From assembly GCA_019426215.1 (NCBI GenBank), contig CM033399.1, positions 22,019,022-22,083,021 on the forward strand: a stretch of 64,000 nucleotides of DNA, written 5' to 3'. Both the position numbers and the translations under genes were made by a program. The notes beneath the pieces are model-generated. The model worked only from the letters and a program-made list of their open reading frames with translations, made no database searches and had not been told where the DNA came from. This DNA is from Buddleja alternifolia (taxonomy: Eukaryota; Streptophyta; Magnoliopsida; Lamiales; Scrophulariaceae). Each line of letters starts with the position of its first letter. Position 1 is the stretch's first letter. Positions 30,310-42,477 of the stretch are shown here, one piece after another.

Positions 30310-30539
30310 GGGATAATTACACCTACACCCCTCAACACCCCTCAATGATGGAATAATTACAGAAATCTCCACTCACTAATTAATAATTACAAACACACCC
30401 CTCATGTTACAGATTTTTACAATTGCACCCCCTGTAAACCTTATAAATAGACCTTGAGGGGTGTGTTTGTAATTATCAATTAATGAGGAGAGGTTTGTGT
30501 AATGACCTCATCATTAAGGGGTGTACGTGTAATTATCCC
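30310..30539. mobile_element. MULE-type MITE (230 bp, foldback)
   Basis: Starts gggataattacacctacacc and ends ...ggggtgtacgtgtaattatccc. Almost the whole element is an inverted repeat with about 90-bp arms; both arms carry (t)aattacaaacacacccct. Flanks are attatccta (30301-30309) and attgtcgta (30540-30548), an imperfect 9-bp target duplication (7 of 9), the size expected for Mutator-like elements. Its terminal sequence resembles that of the larger element at 17376-19311. It sits about 390 bp beyond the stop of the UGE gene. Confidence 0.8.
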
Positions 30540-30926
30540 ATTGTCGTAACTCAAGTGGAGGTACAGATTGTGAGCGCATGCACATACGAAAACACAGTGC
30601 CCATTATGAAACTTCTCACATATAACTTCCCAAATTGCTTTCACCAATTAAGAATTTTCAACTGCGTCAGAAGGCCAACTGATATTTGAAACGTATCCAC
30701 AAGATCAATGAAAAATGGAACTTTATTTTATTTTTGCTTGAATTGCAGATGAGGGACAAACTCAACTAATACAATATCCAGAGTACAACTCTTAACACAA
30801 CAGAAGATTGGGATTTCGAAACATTTACCAAAAAAGAAAAGTCATGAAAGGCGAAAATCATTTCAAATTTTCAATTAAAACGGGTTCAATATTGCCCGAT
30901 TATAACTCCGTGTACGCTTATGCTAC

Positions 30927-33911
30927 TCAAGGCTTGGACTGATACCCCCATGGATTCTGGCTTGCCCACTTCCATTGGTCCCTGCACATCTCATCTATAC
31001 CGTATTTCGCCCTAACAAAGAAACCGGAAAAATAATTTTAACCAGAGATTTTATAAAAGGACATATCTGGTAATGAATACTAGAAATACTTACTTCCAGC
31101 CAAGCTCTTTACCAGCTCTCTCTGTTGATGCATAAACAGCCGTGGCGTCTCCCGGCCTTCTTGGACATAGTTTAATAGGGATTTTCTGTATTAAAAAAAA
31201 AAGAGCTTCAGAAATATACAGTTATTCGGGTAGAATGTGCATAATAGTGGCTTTTTTATGCTTGATAGAGAAAAAGGGAGTAACCTTGTTTGATGCCTTC
31301 TCAAAAGCAGCTACCATTTCGAGGACAGACGTGCCACGACCCGTACCCAAATTGTAGGCAACACAACCTTCAACAAAAAAAATAAATTATATTTTGAAAC
31401 CACTAAGAGTAAAAAAGAGAATGCACTTTGATGCACTGATAGATAGGTGACTTAGAATTGAAACTCATATCTTGTGACAATGCTCTGCTTTTTTTAATCT
31501 TTCACTCACAATAGAATATAATTACCTATATCTTTGCGTTCAAGAAGCTTCTCCAGTGCAACTACATGACCGTCTGCCAAATCCATAACGTGGATGTAGT
31601 CTCGAATCTGTTAAAGAAATCTTTTTTAAAAGTTGCAATCAAAGGAGATATGGCTCAAAGTTAAAAACTACTTAAATGACCTCTGTTCATTTCTCATCCT
31701 CAGGCCATTAACCTACCAAGTATTTTGTTTATGGCATGATAATGTGACTGTTAAATGGAAGTACTTCTTCAAGGAACATCATCTAACGTGTAATACGGAA
31801 GTGGCCAACTTGGAATCACAAGGTTGCACGAATAGAATTATATCAAGACTTGGAGTCAGTCGCTGACTAGAATTTAGAGGTGTAACTATTACCAAACATG
31901 CATTGGTAGATAATAAGATCCTTACTCTGCTCAAAATGTCCTAAACGTCGTTATTCGAATATGTTCCACTTATTAAGCTTCCAACCCAACAATAAGACAG
32001 ACTATCATATATGATTAAGAGGGACTGTCATATATGATTAAGACGGACTATCTTACAAGACAGACTACATGTCACAGGCTTGCCTTCACCTACTTTTCAC
32101 CTCCCCTAATTTTCTTGGGAAATAATTACAATTTAATTCACATGGATTAATTTAATAAATCGAAACTTTACAAATGTGAAAAAATGGTGAAGGATTAGCC
32201 GCTGATATATAGTATTTTTCTTCATTTGAGAAGAAAAATCCAAGTAGAAGTGGTATTCTAGTATACGCCTGAAAAATTAATCGGTAGTAACATCAAATGA
32301 TCATACGTACCGCACTACCATCATGTGTGGGATAATCATGGCCATAAACATTTAACTCAGGCAATCTACCGACAGCCACTTGTGTTATATAAGGCATGAG
32401 ATTGTTGGGAATTCCCTTTGGATCTTCTCCAAGCATGCCACTCTCATGCGCCCCAACAGGATTGAAATATCTGAGCAAAATTATTCTCCATTCGGGGTCA
32501 GCCCTCTGAATATCTCGAGCAATTTCTTCCAGAAATAACTAATTAAATGAGAAGAAAATATTAGAAAAAAGCTATACAAAATAATCAAAAGAAATAAGAT
32601 ATAGCACGGACCTTTGTACGACCATACGGATTCATGGCCTTTAAATCGAAATCTTCGACACAAGGAATTTTATCAGGTTGACCATACACTGTTGCAGATG
32701 AGGAGAAAACCAACTACAAACCAGAACAATCATATGAGAATTCACTAAAATAATTATTGTCACATAAACAAAATACATGAGAAATACTGGTAAATATTTT
32801 ACAAGCATTTAATTAAAAACAAATTATGCGCTTCTCTTCATTATTTTTCCTTTTATAAATATTCTTGGATGGTGGGATTTTGTTATCACCTCCTCTTTCT
32901 TTTGCAAATCTGAAACTAAACGATGAGTAGCACACAAGATTGAAGTACAGCACAAACCTTCTTACAATTATATTTTGCCATTGTTTTGTATAAATCAATC
33001 GATCCAACCAAATTGTTATCGAAATATCTCATCGGATTAGCTACGCTTTCGCCAACGGCTTTGAGCCCAGCAAAATGGATCACTGCATGAAACCTATTAC
33101 ATAAATCATGAAAATTAGACCCCCTGCATTACTAAATCATAATTGATACAAAATATACGCAAAATCACATTAAAGACTAATCTAAATACTTGTAGAAAAA
33201 GAAAGAGAAAAACAATATTAACCAGAGCAAATATTCACCCCGAAATTGAATAAATATGAACACTTAAAGTAATCATAGGACATACTTGGTCTTAGAAAAT
33301 AGCTTCTCCAAATCCTCCACATTTCTGATATCCCCCTGCAACAAATGAAAAAGAACTCAGAACCAAACGATTGAAATTCAAATATTTGCTATCAAAGACA
33401 TGATTTCCGTTCAAACACCGAATTGAAACGCAGAATTTTGGCATGACAACATGTAAGAACTAATGAACAATCATTTCCAACTCTGTCTCTGCGATTCAAC
33501 AAAATGACGAAAAACTCAACAAAACACCAATTACTCACTAGTTTGAGTGAGGAAAATAATGAAATACAACAACATATGATACAATCCCTTTTGCCCTTGT
33601 AATATTTAAGAATGCACAATTCAGAATTCCTAATGAAACAGTCAAGTTTGTATGTAAGGAAATGATTCCTAAAAAGATGGATTGTTGATAGAATTAAGCA
33701 AGCATAATAATACCAATTGAAAATGAAGATTGTTGGAGAGTTGGGGGCCAGCCAATGTAGTCAGCCTGTGAACAGCTTTTTGGACGGAATTGTCAAGGTT
33801 GTCTATTATGACAACCTTAAACCCCTGCTTCAACAGCTGCAACACCGTGTGTGTGCCTATGAACCCAGCTCCACCCGTCACCAAGATACTCTCTTTCGTA
33901 CCCATACCCAT
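30927..33911 (-). CDS. UGE: UDP-glucose 4-epimerase (UGE), nine exons
   Basis: Exons on the minus strand: 33911-33714, 33335-33286, 33093-32958, 32713-32612, 32538-32311, 31607-31526, 31367-31285, 31185-31094 and 31011-30927. They sum to 1056 bp (351 aa plus stop), all with GT-AG borders and consistent phase. Start: the ATG at 33911 (MGMGTKES; 33905 is an alternative). It is a short-chain dehydrogenase-type enzyme with an NAD-binding TGGAGFIG near residue 13, SSSATVYG, and the catalytic YGRTK. It also has [12 protein letters not shown] and [22 protein letters not shown], and the C-terminus ends NPWGYQSKP. Known role: cytosolic interconversion of UDP-Glc and UDP-Gal (UGE1/UGE3-type enzymes also act on UDP-xylose/arabinose), supplying cell-wall and galactolipid sugars. 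Length equals the usual ~350 aa; no defects seen. Confidence 0.95.
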
Positions 33912-34090
33912 ATTCCAATTCAATCACACAAACTGGTTAATAACACCCCAATACCAATATATATATATATATGTGTGTGTATGTATATATAGAAGTGAGA
34001 TTGCAAGGCTTTATTATTATTATTGTTTCAACTTTCAAGTGCGTGGGGTGTGTGTGGATGATGAGTCAGAGTGGGATCTATCCATTAAAT

Positions 34091-34116
34091 AGAGAGAGAG
34101 AGAGAGAGAGAGAGAG
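34091..34116. repeat. (GA)13 / (CT)13 microsatellite in the UGE 5' leader region
   Basis: CT repeat on the coding (minus) strand about 180 bp upstream of the UGE ATG, a typical plant pyrimidine patch near transcription starts. A short (TA)n tract follows at 33959-33971 between it and the ATG. Confidence 0.85.
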
Positions 34117-34755
34117 TATGCGTGACGAAGAGTTTGAGCAAATCAAGGAAACTTTTGTTTGAAATTGCAGAGGATAATGAAATGAAGAGGGGGAGGGGGC
34201 GGTGGTTGAGGGGGGTTTGTTGTGTTTATTAAGGTGGTTTCGATTATGGAAGGTTTGTTGGGTTGGCGGGCGGAAACAAACATCCAGTGGAGAAAGGGAT
34301 AAATATACATACATACATACACATGTATGTATTGACTACATTGGGAATGGCCAACCTCTTTGGGAATTGAACTCACTTACATGTCAATATCGATCTTGTT
34401 GAGCCACTAAAGCGTTGGAGATATTGGTCCTACTCTTCTCTAAAATTGCATTTTTATTTATTTTTTATAATAATTCTTAATTAATTGTAAGCACTTCTAT
34501 GACATGTATCATATATGTTCACTTTTCCTAATAGGCGATCTTGAAATCATGTTTCGCTTCATTCGCATTTTAGAGTTAATTTTATTTTATCTTCATAAAT
34601 TGGAACTTGTACTCTAATTAGCGAGACATCATGGAAATTTATAGAAATAATTATAAATCTATATATAATAAAATATAATATTTATAATTATTCAAGTGAA
34701 AGCACAAATGGATTGTCTAAATGAACTCAATTATACCACATAATAAGCAATTGTA

Positions 34756-35100
34756 TAATTTCTTCAGTTGAATGTGGATTGATATAATTGCCAATCTTTA
34801 TTCAAATAAATCAATTTTAAATATTTAAAGTAAGTTAATTATCGACCTAATTTGAATTCAAAATAAGATTACCAGTATAATTCAAATTCAAACAAGAAAT
34901 AATTTTGTTTTATATCTATTTGACTGTTTTTTTTTAATAATTTCTTTAGTTGAATGTGGATGGATATAATTGTCACTCTTTATCCAAATAAATCAATTTT
35001 AAAAATGCAAAGTTAGTTAACAACCTAATTTTAATTCAAATAAGATTACCAGTATAATTCAAATTCAAATAAGAAATAACTTTTTTATATCCATTTGACT
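34756..35100. repeat. tandem duplication, period about 183 bp
   Basis: 34756-34927 and 34939-35100 are two copies: aatttctt(c/t)agttgaatgtgg..., ...aaataaatcaattttaaa..., ...gattaccagtataattcaaa.... They share a high fraction of bases with small indels. Non-coding. Confidence 0.85.
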
Positions 35101-35109
35101 TATATTAAT

Positions 35110-36062
35110 AGTTATTGGTTATTCTTTAAGTAATTACTTAATTAAATTTTCCAATGTTGTTATTATTAGTTTAAAATAAGTAATAAAATCTAATACTTAT
35201 ATATAAAAAAATCAATGATAACCAACAAATTGAGTCAAATTTTCATTACTAATAGTTACCTCTATTATTACTTACCAAAAAAATAGTTACCTCTTATTTT
35301 ATTTTTTAATATTTATTTTATTAAAAATTATTAATATTATTTTATTATTTTTTAAATGAAACGTATGATTTAATAAAGAAATTCTTTGTTGATAATTATT
35401 AATATTGAATCATCTTTTTTTTGTAAAAAGAATTAGATTACAAATTAATTAATTATGTAGTAATGACATATCCAGCCTCACGTGCCATGACACAGAGTTA
35501 CGTCTAGTTTATATAGAATAAAATACAACTTTTGACCCAGCGGTTGAAAAGGTAAAATCTGCATTTATAGTTCAAATGCTATTTTGATAACTATGTGGTC
35601 CCTTTTCCTAAAATCTATTTTTGTATATTTTTTGTTACAAAATCACGTTTTGGAAAAGCTAAAATTTTTACCTTTTGTCATAATCAATTCTGCAAAAATC
35701 AATCATCCCATAATCAATTATGAAAAAGTTGGGCAAATTCATCTTTTGTCATTCTTAAATAACTATTTAATCTAATTTATTAATCATGTATTATTTTTTC
35801 TTAAACAAATAACATCTAGTACTCATATAAATAAATTTTCCAACGATAACCAATAAAATTGAGTCAATTTTTTCATTAGTAATATTTACCTCTCATTTTA
35901 TTTCTAAATAGTTATTTCAATAATGTAATTACTACTTTTTCATTGTTTTCAAACGAAATATACAATTTAAAATTCATATAAGAAATTATTCGATAATAAT
36001 CATTAAAATTAGGTAATTTTTTTCTTGAATTTTTAGATTATAAATAAAAAAATTATGTAGTA

Positions 36063-36106
<44 letters not shown>

Positions 36107-36142
36107 CCAGTCTCTCATGCCGTGGCACGGGGTTATGTCTAG
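35110..36142 (+). repeat. duplicated block with Helitron-like 3' ends
   Basis: 35110-35507 and about 35755-36142 share 'gataaccaa.aaattgagtca', 'ttttcatta.taat..ttacctct' and a common end 'catatccag.ct...tgcc.tg.cac...gtta.gtctag|ttt'. A small GC-rich hairpin-like core (ccgtggcacgg) about 10 nt before CTAG followed by T is the usual layout of a Helitron 3' terminus. The second copy has an (AC)n expansion (36065-36103) just before the end. No RepHel gene is present; these would be non-autonomous copies. Confidence 0.45.
36065..36103. repeat. (AC)n microsatellite
   Basis: About 19 AC units in the second copy of the duplicated block; absent from the first copy. Confidence 0.9.
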
Positions 36143-36314
36143 TTTGAAATATAAATTCAAATATTTTTAATTTAATATAATTATGTATTTTTTATATTAA
36201 TAATATTGTATATATGATGCATATTAAGTGAGTTCTAGAATTAATAAAATCTATTGTCAAAAAGTAAAAAGATATGATGGTTAAGCAATCATATCCTGGA
36301 AACTTTTGATAACA

Positions 36315-36342
36315 CTAGTAAAGTGCACATGCGTTGCGTGTG
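36315..36342 (-). mobile_element. Helitron-like 3' terminus, reverse orientation
   Basis: The minus strand reads cacacgcaacgcatgtg (a near-perfect 7-bp stem with a 3-nt loop), then cactttactag and t. A hairpin followed by CTAG and T matches the end of plant Helitrons. The 5' TC end was not located. Confidence 0.45.
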
Positions 36343-36925
36343 AATCATTATGTTTATTGTAAATTTTAATATAATTTGTTTACAATATAAAGATAATTAT
36401 AAAAATACACAAATAAATAAATTTGATAGTAGTAAGTTACAAACTATGATTTATATATTTATTCTATATGGAAGTTTTCATTTTATAATACACTATAACA
36501 AAATATAAAATGCTAAGGCGACATTATTCTAATTGACATTCTTAATTTAATTTCATTAGTTAATAGTTTATTTTATTTTAACTTAGTCTATTTAATAAAA
36601 TAGATACTTAACTTTTATATTAATCTTACTATTACAGGACAATTAACTTGATACACATTATCAAATTATGCCAACTTAAGATTGAATAACTAATAATATA
36701 TGATCTATATCTAATTTGATTCGACAAAATCACATAATTCAGTCCAACTAACTAAAACTATTTATTCTTAACTGGTAATATTTTGCTTTAAAGCTTTTGC
36801 AATTTAATTATGTGTCATATGTGATAAAAAGACAGAGCAGAAAATTAAAAGAAACAATTAGTATTTCAATTATTTTTTCAATTTGTTTATCCGTGCAACA
36901 ACTACTTGCACTTCTATTTTTAAGT

Positions 36926-37424
36926 GAACTCCAGTGACAAGAGCTTATGAAATATTTGAAGAACTACTAAGTGAACTTGGAGTTGATCCGTCAGTATGGA
37001 ACAATTGCTTGTATAGTTTTGAGCAATTGTCTGAAAAGCTGGGAAACAAGGAATTTGCCAATGATACGCATCGAAAGATGTTAGACACTAATAACAAACT
37101 GTGGAAGTTTGCGGAAATGATCGCAAAACAAGAAGAAAAGAATGCAAGTAAATCGTAACCTTCTTCCACAAAGAGAAAGCGCTAGATCCTTTTACTATTT
37201 ACTCTTTTTAAGTGCTTTATATATGCTCCTTTGTTAAACTCATTATACTTAGTCTATCAATGAATGAATGAGTTTTGCTGAAACATCTTGTTTCTTGCTA
37301 TTTGTGCTAACTTATAGCTAACCTCTCTAACTGTTTAAACGTTAACTACATATAATCTTTTCAATCTTCTAGCTCTTGGACTATAAAAGAGTTAAGGTCT
37401 TGACATCATCAAAAATGGAAAAAT
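36926..37424 (+). mobile_element. fragment of a SIRE-like internal domain (3' end) left of the left LTR
   Basis: Matches 58511-59008 of the complete element. It shares the last part of the third ORF (36934-37158, RAYEIFEELLSELGVDPSV... to KNASKS, ended early by TAA where the other copy continues) and the following 260 bp with gtcttgacatcatcaaaaa. It is joined directly to an LTR at 37425. Its polypurine tract is degenerate (aaaaatggaaaaat) compared with aaaaagggggaaat at 58995. This is therefore the remains of an additional element unit upstream, sharing the LTR. Confidence 0.85.
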
Positions 37425-38587
37425 TGTTAGGAAATTTCATGTTAGATATTTTGATGATGACAAGAAAGGTTTTTTTGTAAGACCCTAAAGATTATGTAAG
37501 TTTATTTTTAATAGAATATTTTTAAAGAGTTTAACAAAGTTATCGAGTTGTTATTTTAGACAAGGCTATTATACCTAGCGCTTGAGCTATGATAGAATTC
37601 TAGGTGAGTCTATCTAAGTGAAACCGAAGATCAGCGTCAAAAGACTTTGAAGATAAGAGATACTTTAAGCGCCTGCCAAGTGCTTGAGAATCATTCAAGG
37701 TGAACAAACCACATGCGTCTAGATTCACTTGAATTAAATTCGAAATCAATAAGGACTTAAATGCAACATTTAACGGATATTTAATTCCAACGAGAATTAA
37801 ATTCAAACGCATTAAATGATTGATAAGTGAATTAAATGTGATAAGGACTACTGATGTACGAGTAAGCCTTTCCCATTGGCTATCAACTCAAAGTAAGTCT
37901 GCCACACCAACTCTGTGTAGCAAAATTTTCAGAGATGACAGAAAAAGACTAGTTCATGTGCTTTGTGTTGAACACATGCCTACATGTGTCCAATGGACGA
38001 ATCCCAAGAAAGTCTATAAATAGATCCTCAAAGCTCAATCCTAATATATAGAAGACAGAGAAATTATAAAAAACTCGATATACACCTACGTTGTTGAAAT
38101 CTATCCATATACAAAAGCTTAAATCCTCCATAGCCAAAAATCTTTCTAAGCTTATACATCTCTACAACCAAACCAATATCTCTTAACTCTTCATAGAAGA
38201 ACTATCATTTCTAAAGAGATACTTCAAAAGTGTTTGAACTTTTCAAATCAAACAAACCTTTGATAAAACCCATCAACCTCTTCAATCTGTGTGACGAAGT
38301 TGTTGAAGACGAAGCATTATTTCTAAGTGAGAGAAGCTTGTCAGAAGAATATCTTAGTTGAGTTGAAATCTGTGTGATCAGGGAACTCAAGATCAAGTCT
38401 TCACCATTTACTATTGTGTTTAAACTATCTTTGTGGAGCATTGTGATTCATCATAGTGAATTCCTCCGGGTGGAAAGAAATAGAAGGACGTAGCTGAGAT
38501 TACACACACCCAGTGAACTTTTCAATTCTCGTGTCATTTAATCTTTACTATTCTATTGCTTTATTTATCATTATATCATTATATTAT
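37425..38587 (+). repeat. SIRE-like left LTR, first part
   Basis: Homologous to 59009-60195 of the right LTR. It stops at the nested element's left end, where attat (38583-38587) is one copy of the target-site duplication. It contains 'caagcgcttgag/caagtgcttgag', 'ttaaatgcaac' and 'tataaatagatcctca' (a TATA-like box at about 38017-38024) shared with the right LTR. Confidence 0.9.
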
Positions 38588-40735
38588 TGTTGGGATTGGT
38601 ACAACCCCCAGGGACGCCGAGCGCAGCGGAAGACATATTAAATTTAAAAAATAAAGCGGCATCCCACAAATTAGGGTTAGGCAGACATGATACCATCAGA
38701 TTCAAAACTATCCTCAAGATTAGTTTTCACGTGTTTACCTCTTGAAGACCAAAAAAAACTCAACGTCTTTTTAAGCAACTCCCTGCTACACCTCTCCTGA
38801 TGGATTTGCCCTAGCTCCCCAAATGTTGCGCCTCTAAGTTTATCCACACCTTAGCTCATACCCTCGATTACCTCCACCAGTGCTAGCAAGGAGAATATCG
38901 AATCTTGGCTTATGAAATGGGTAGGAACATATTTTTGGTGTTCTTCGTACTCAACATATGAGTTGGAAGAATTTATTGTGAAAGAGGTGGAAGAGATAGA
39001 GAGAAAGTATTGAAACTTTAAACCTTGTTTTTATCTTATGGAATACACTTGTGAGAAACTTAATTGATTAAAACTTATTAAATAACAAAACACACACACA
39101 CACACACACATATATAGGGTACATGCCCCATACGCACATACACACTTAGTGTGTGTGTTCACACTAAAAAGGAGTGTATATATATGTATATATGTTATTT
39201 TATTTAGTTTCTATTCTTTCTGAAACTCTCTTCCTTAATTAATTGGATATCTTTCCAACTAAAATGATATTTCCATATATTTGATACCTATCAAATATAC
39301 CATAGCTTATCAAATAAGATCTTTCCATATCTTCTATATTTATCCTATTATATATTTATAAGATCTTTCCATATCAATTAGTTACCTAATTAATTAGAAT
39401 AGATCCTATCAAATACATTATAGGATAGATATATTAAATATATATATATATACATAGACTTGGTGAATAAGATAAAATCCTCCACCAAATCTATACTCAT
39501 ATACACGCCCATGTGTATATATATCTATATATATATTTGTTTCTTTCACATATTAATTAATTAACTAGTCTTTCCCAATTTAATAATCCAATACTAAATT
39601 ATAAGACTTTTATTAATTAAGACCACTTAATTAATTTATTCCTTTTCCCGATTAAATAATTCCAATTAATTAATCTCTCCATTAATTCATAAAGAATTAA
39701 TTAGTCAATAAGTACTACACTAAGTATTGTGTGTGACCCCTTAGGCTCATTAACAAGCTAGCAATAAGTCCTTCTATAGGCTAGTTTAATTATTCATAAT
39801 AATCAACTAGGCCTTGGATTAATTTCACCAATTAACCCAAAGCACCTATTGGTCGTGGTTTGATGTCTAGCAATGTCGCCACGACTTCCTAAATGTTAAC
39901 AATGAAAAATGCAAACCTCTCCAGATTTTGATCTTTGTGTAAGTCGAATCCCTTCATCTTTTTCCCTTCTAAGACCTAGGGCTTGGCGACGGTCGAAACC
40001 CTAATTGCCTCGGAAACTATGACTATGTTGGTTCAACTAATGATCCGGTCTTCTAAGTAGAGATCACCAATCCCTTTTATAAGACAATGCTCTGGCCAGA
40101 GACTTTTCGATCATTGAGTTTCACTTAACAGCATAGGAAATACCAAGTACTCATGACCTTGGATGAATCCCCTCTGATTGTCAATTGTTTTGCTGTAACT
40201 ACCAGACTATACCTAACATACACGCCGTATGGCTCTTCTGGAGTGCACCTGCATATCAAATTAGCGTGGGTAGTACCCTTTCCAATGACATCTCAGGTCT
40301 AAGGATTATCTCACACTACAAAAACCGAAGGATTCCAAGTTCGATGGTACCAACGAGGAATCCTTGCGGGGCCGTTCAATCGCATACCAAAGCATGGATC
40401 TTCATGCATGTATTGGCTGTACTATCCATCGATAATGGAACGTGTCAACCTCTTGGGAGAGTTACACACACGAACAAGTCTTGACGAGGCCAGTGATATC
40501 CCACAATCTCTATGACTTGGAACAATATTTAGGATTACGGTCTTTGAGAGCATTCCATATGTATCCCGACCGCTCCCCTAACCATATGTAATCCATGGGA
40601 TCTTTATCTATAATAACACTAGTTATAAAAATAAAGAAGCATGCCGTAATAGGTTTGATATAATCTAAGTGATAAGACTGACATAGTGTTAATGTTCAAG
40701 CCAAGAGATAGCCCGCTGGGCACACAACACTTTCA
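38588..40735 (-). repeat. 3' LTR of the nested element (2148 bp)
   Basis: Plus-strand ends are tgttgggattgg...aacactttca. High similarity to 45766-47948 over the whole length, including 'cccccagggacgccgagcgc' and an (AC)n tract (39090-39110) followed by tatata. Directly followed by the polypurine tract (plus strand atctcccacttg). Confidence 0.9.
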
Positions 40736-42477
40736 ATCTCCCACTTGCCCAAGAGACTACTGTTCTCACACAGATCCATCATCCAGATGGCCTATTGATC
40801 ATAGCTACTACTCAAGGGTTTTGGTCAAAGGGGTTTGCCACATTTCCGTCGAATTGACTTGTTCCACTCGAACGTCGATTCTTATAATATAATCTCTTAG
40901 ATTATTCACTTTGCCACTAGGTATGTCTAGATAGTTGGTGAGACCTTTGCTCCTTTTAAGAGCTTACACCCTTATCGATAATCATAGTACTTATGTACTT
41001 GATATTCGATTGTCTGAACCTCATAAGTTCACCTATCTAACTACCTTTTATCACCACATTTTTATGCGTTACTTAAATGATAGAGTTAACCTTTGTCTCT
41101 TGTTAAGAGATGTCCTCTGCCTTTACTTTCCCATTTGGCTTAAAACAAATCCTTGATCATCACTTAAGTTCATGTCTTAAGACTAGAGCTTCTAGTTCTT
41201 ATCCAATAAACAACAACAATCTAATCTATTAGATCAAATAGGAGTTCGACTTTATACATGAAATGTATTAGTCAACACCAATTAAACTCATAGAATTGCA
41301 TCTACCTTTTGGTTGTGCTTTACAGGAAGAATTACCTTTTAATTCTTCCATGTTGAGCTTAGTCAATATATTATCTATGTGTTTGGACAGAAAAGGATTA
41401 TGTCAACCCAATAGCCCGCACATATTGCTATCTCGTGCAATTGGGACGCCTTTCCCTTTTCAAGTCCATTTTGGAAAATTGAGATGATGATCACATGTAC
41501 GTTACTCATGTAACGTTACCAACATATGATACTAACAAGCCAGTTGTATACCTATTAACCTTCAGAACTTGTGTTCAGAAAAGATTCAATCAGTAGATTG
41601 ATCTTTGAAGCACTTACGCTGTTAGGCCGGCTTCCACTACTTGTCAAGATTTTTTGACTTTCTTCATACTCCCCGTCAGAATTTTCGTATTGAAAAGTAT
41701 GGAACTTGTGTTTATGGGTTTACAGGTTTACTAGTCTATTCATTTTAACTACCAGTGGTGTTTATGTTTATTGAGTTCTTAGTTTTCATTGTTATCCTCA
41801 TTTTTTCATAAAAGAACTCCTTTACTTTGAAAATAGGATATTATGAAACAATCCCTTTCGTTCCAAGTGTAATGAGCACGAGGATACTGATATACACAAG
41901 ACAAGAGGATCTATTGTCCTCAATTGCTCCCACTGTTTTCTTGGCATAAGCAATACCTTTTTACATCCTTGATGTGTGTGGTATCCATGTTACATCTAAT
42001 GCGACCATTTTAGGGTTACACTCATTATTGTATGTCTAATAGATTAATATGCCCACCTAGGTTATTACCTTGGCAGCTAGATTAATGTATACATTTGTTG
42101 TGCTATATGAGTCAAATGTTGTGAAGATAACATGTATAAGAATTAATTGTAGAACCATAAATAATAAAAAGAATTTTTAATTAAAATTTGAATCTCCACC
42201 CATAAAACAAGGTGGAGTAAAACATGGTTCATAACGTTAATTCAAAAACATGATAAAAACATTCTTCAAAACATTGTCTCATAATTTCAAAAATTGACAA
42301 ATAAATGAGTTCGTGTCCTTCAGCCCCAGCCGGGAAAAATGCCTCCTTGGCATCTTTAGGACCACGACCTCATTTCTTTGTTCCCTGCTTCTTCCCACCA
42401 TCTGCAATCCATTGCATAAGTGAGTACCTTCACAGTCTCATAATACTTAAGAAGCACAGTTAACTAACGAGTTAACT
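40736..42477 (-). other. 3' interior of the nested element, no pol recognised
   Basis: Lies between the gag end and the 3' LTR, where 3-4 kb of pol would be expected. I checked the minus-strand frames for integrase, RT and RNase H signatures (e.g. YVDD, QMDVK.AFL) and saw none. Short plus-strand frames (40935-41156, 41296-41487) look spurious. The 12 bp 40736-40747 are the polypurine tract. Confidence 0.6.

Larger units (their letters stand above)
34440..36925. other. AT-rich intergenic region
   Basis: No gene. It holds the duplications and Helitron-like ends listed separately. The remainder is low-complexity A/T sequence between the UGE promoter and the retrotransposon complex. Confidence 0.6.

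Noticed and set aside
33717..34402. Several plus-strand frames of 60-100 codons
   Set aside because: They are antisense to the first exon and 5' leader of the UGE gene and consist largely of simple repeats.
40736..42477. Hidden RT/integrase in the nested element
   Set aside because: No frame on the minus strand shows the copia motifs; weak resemblance near 41340-41420 did not extend to any conserved block.
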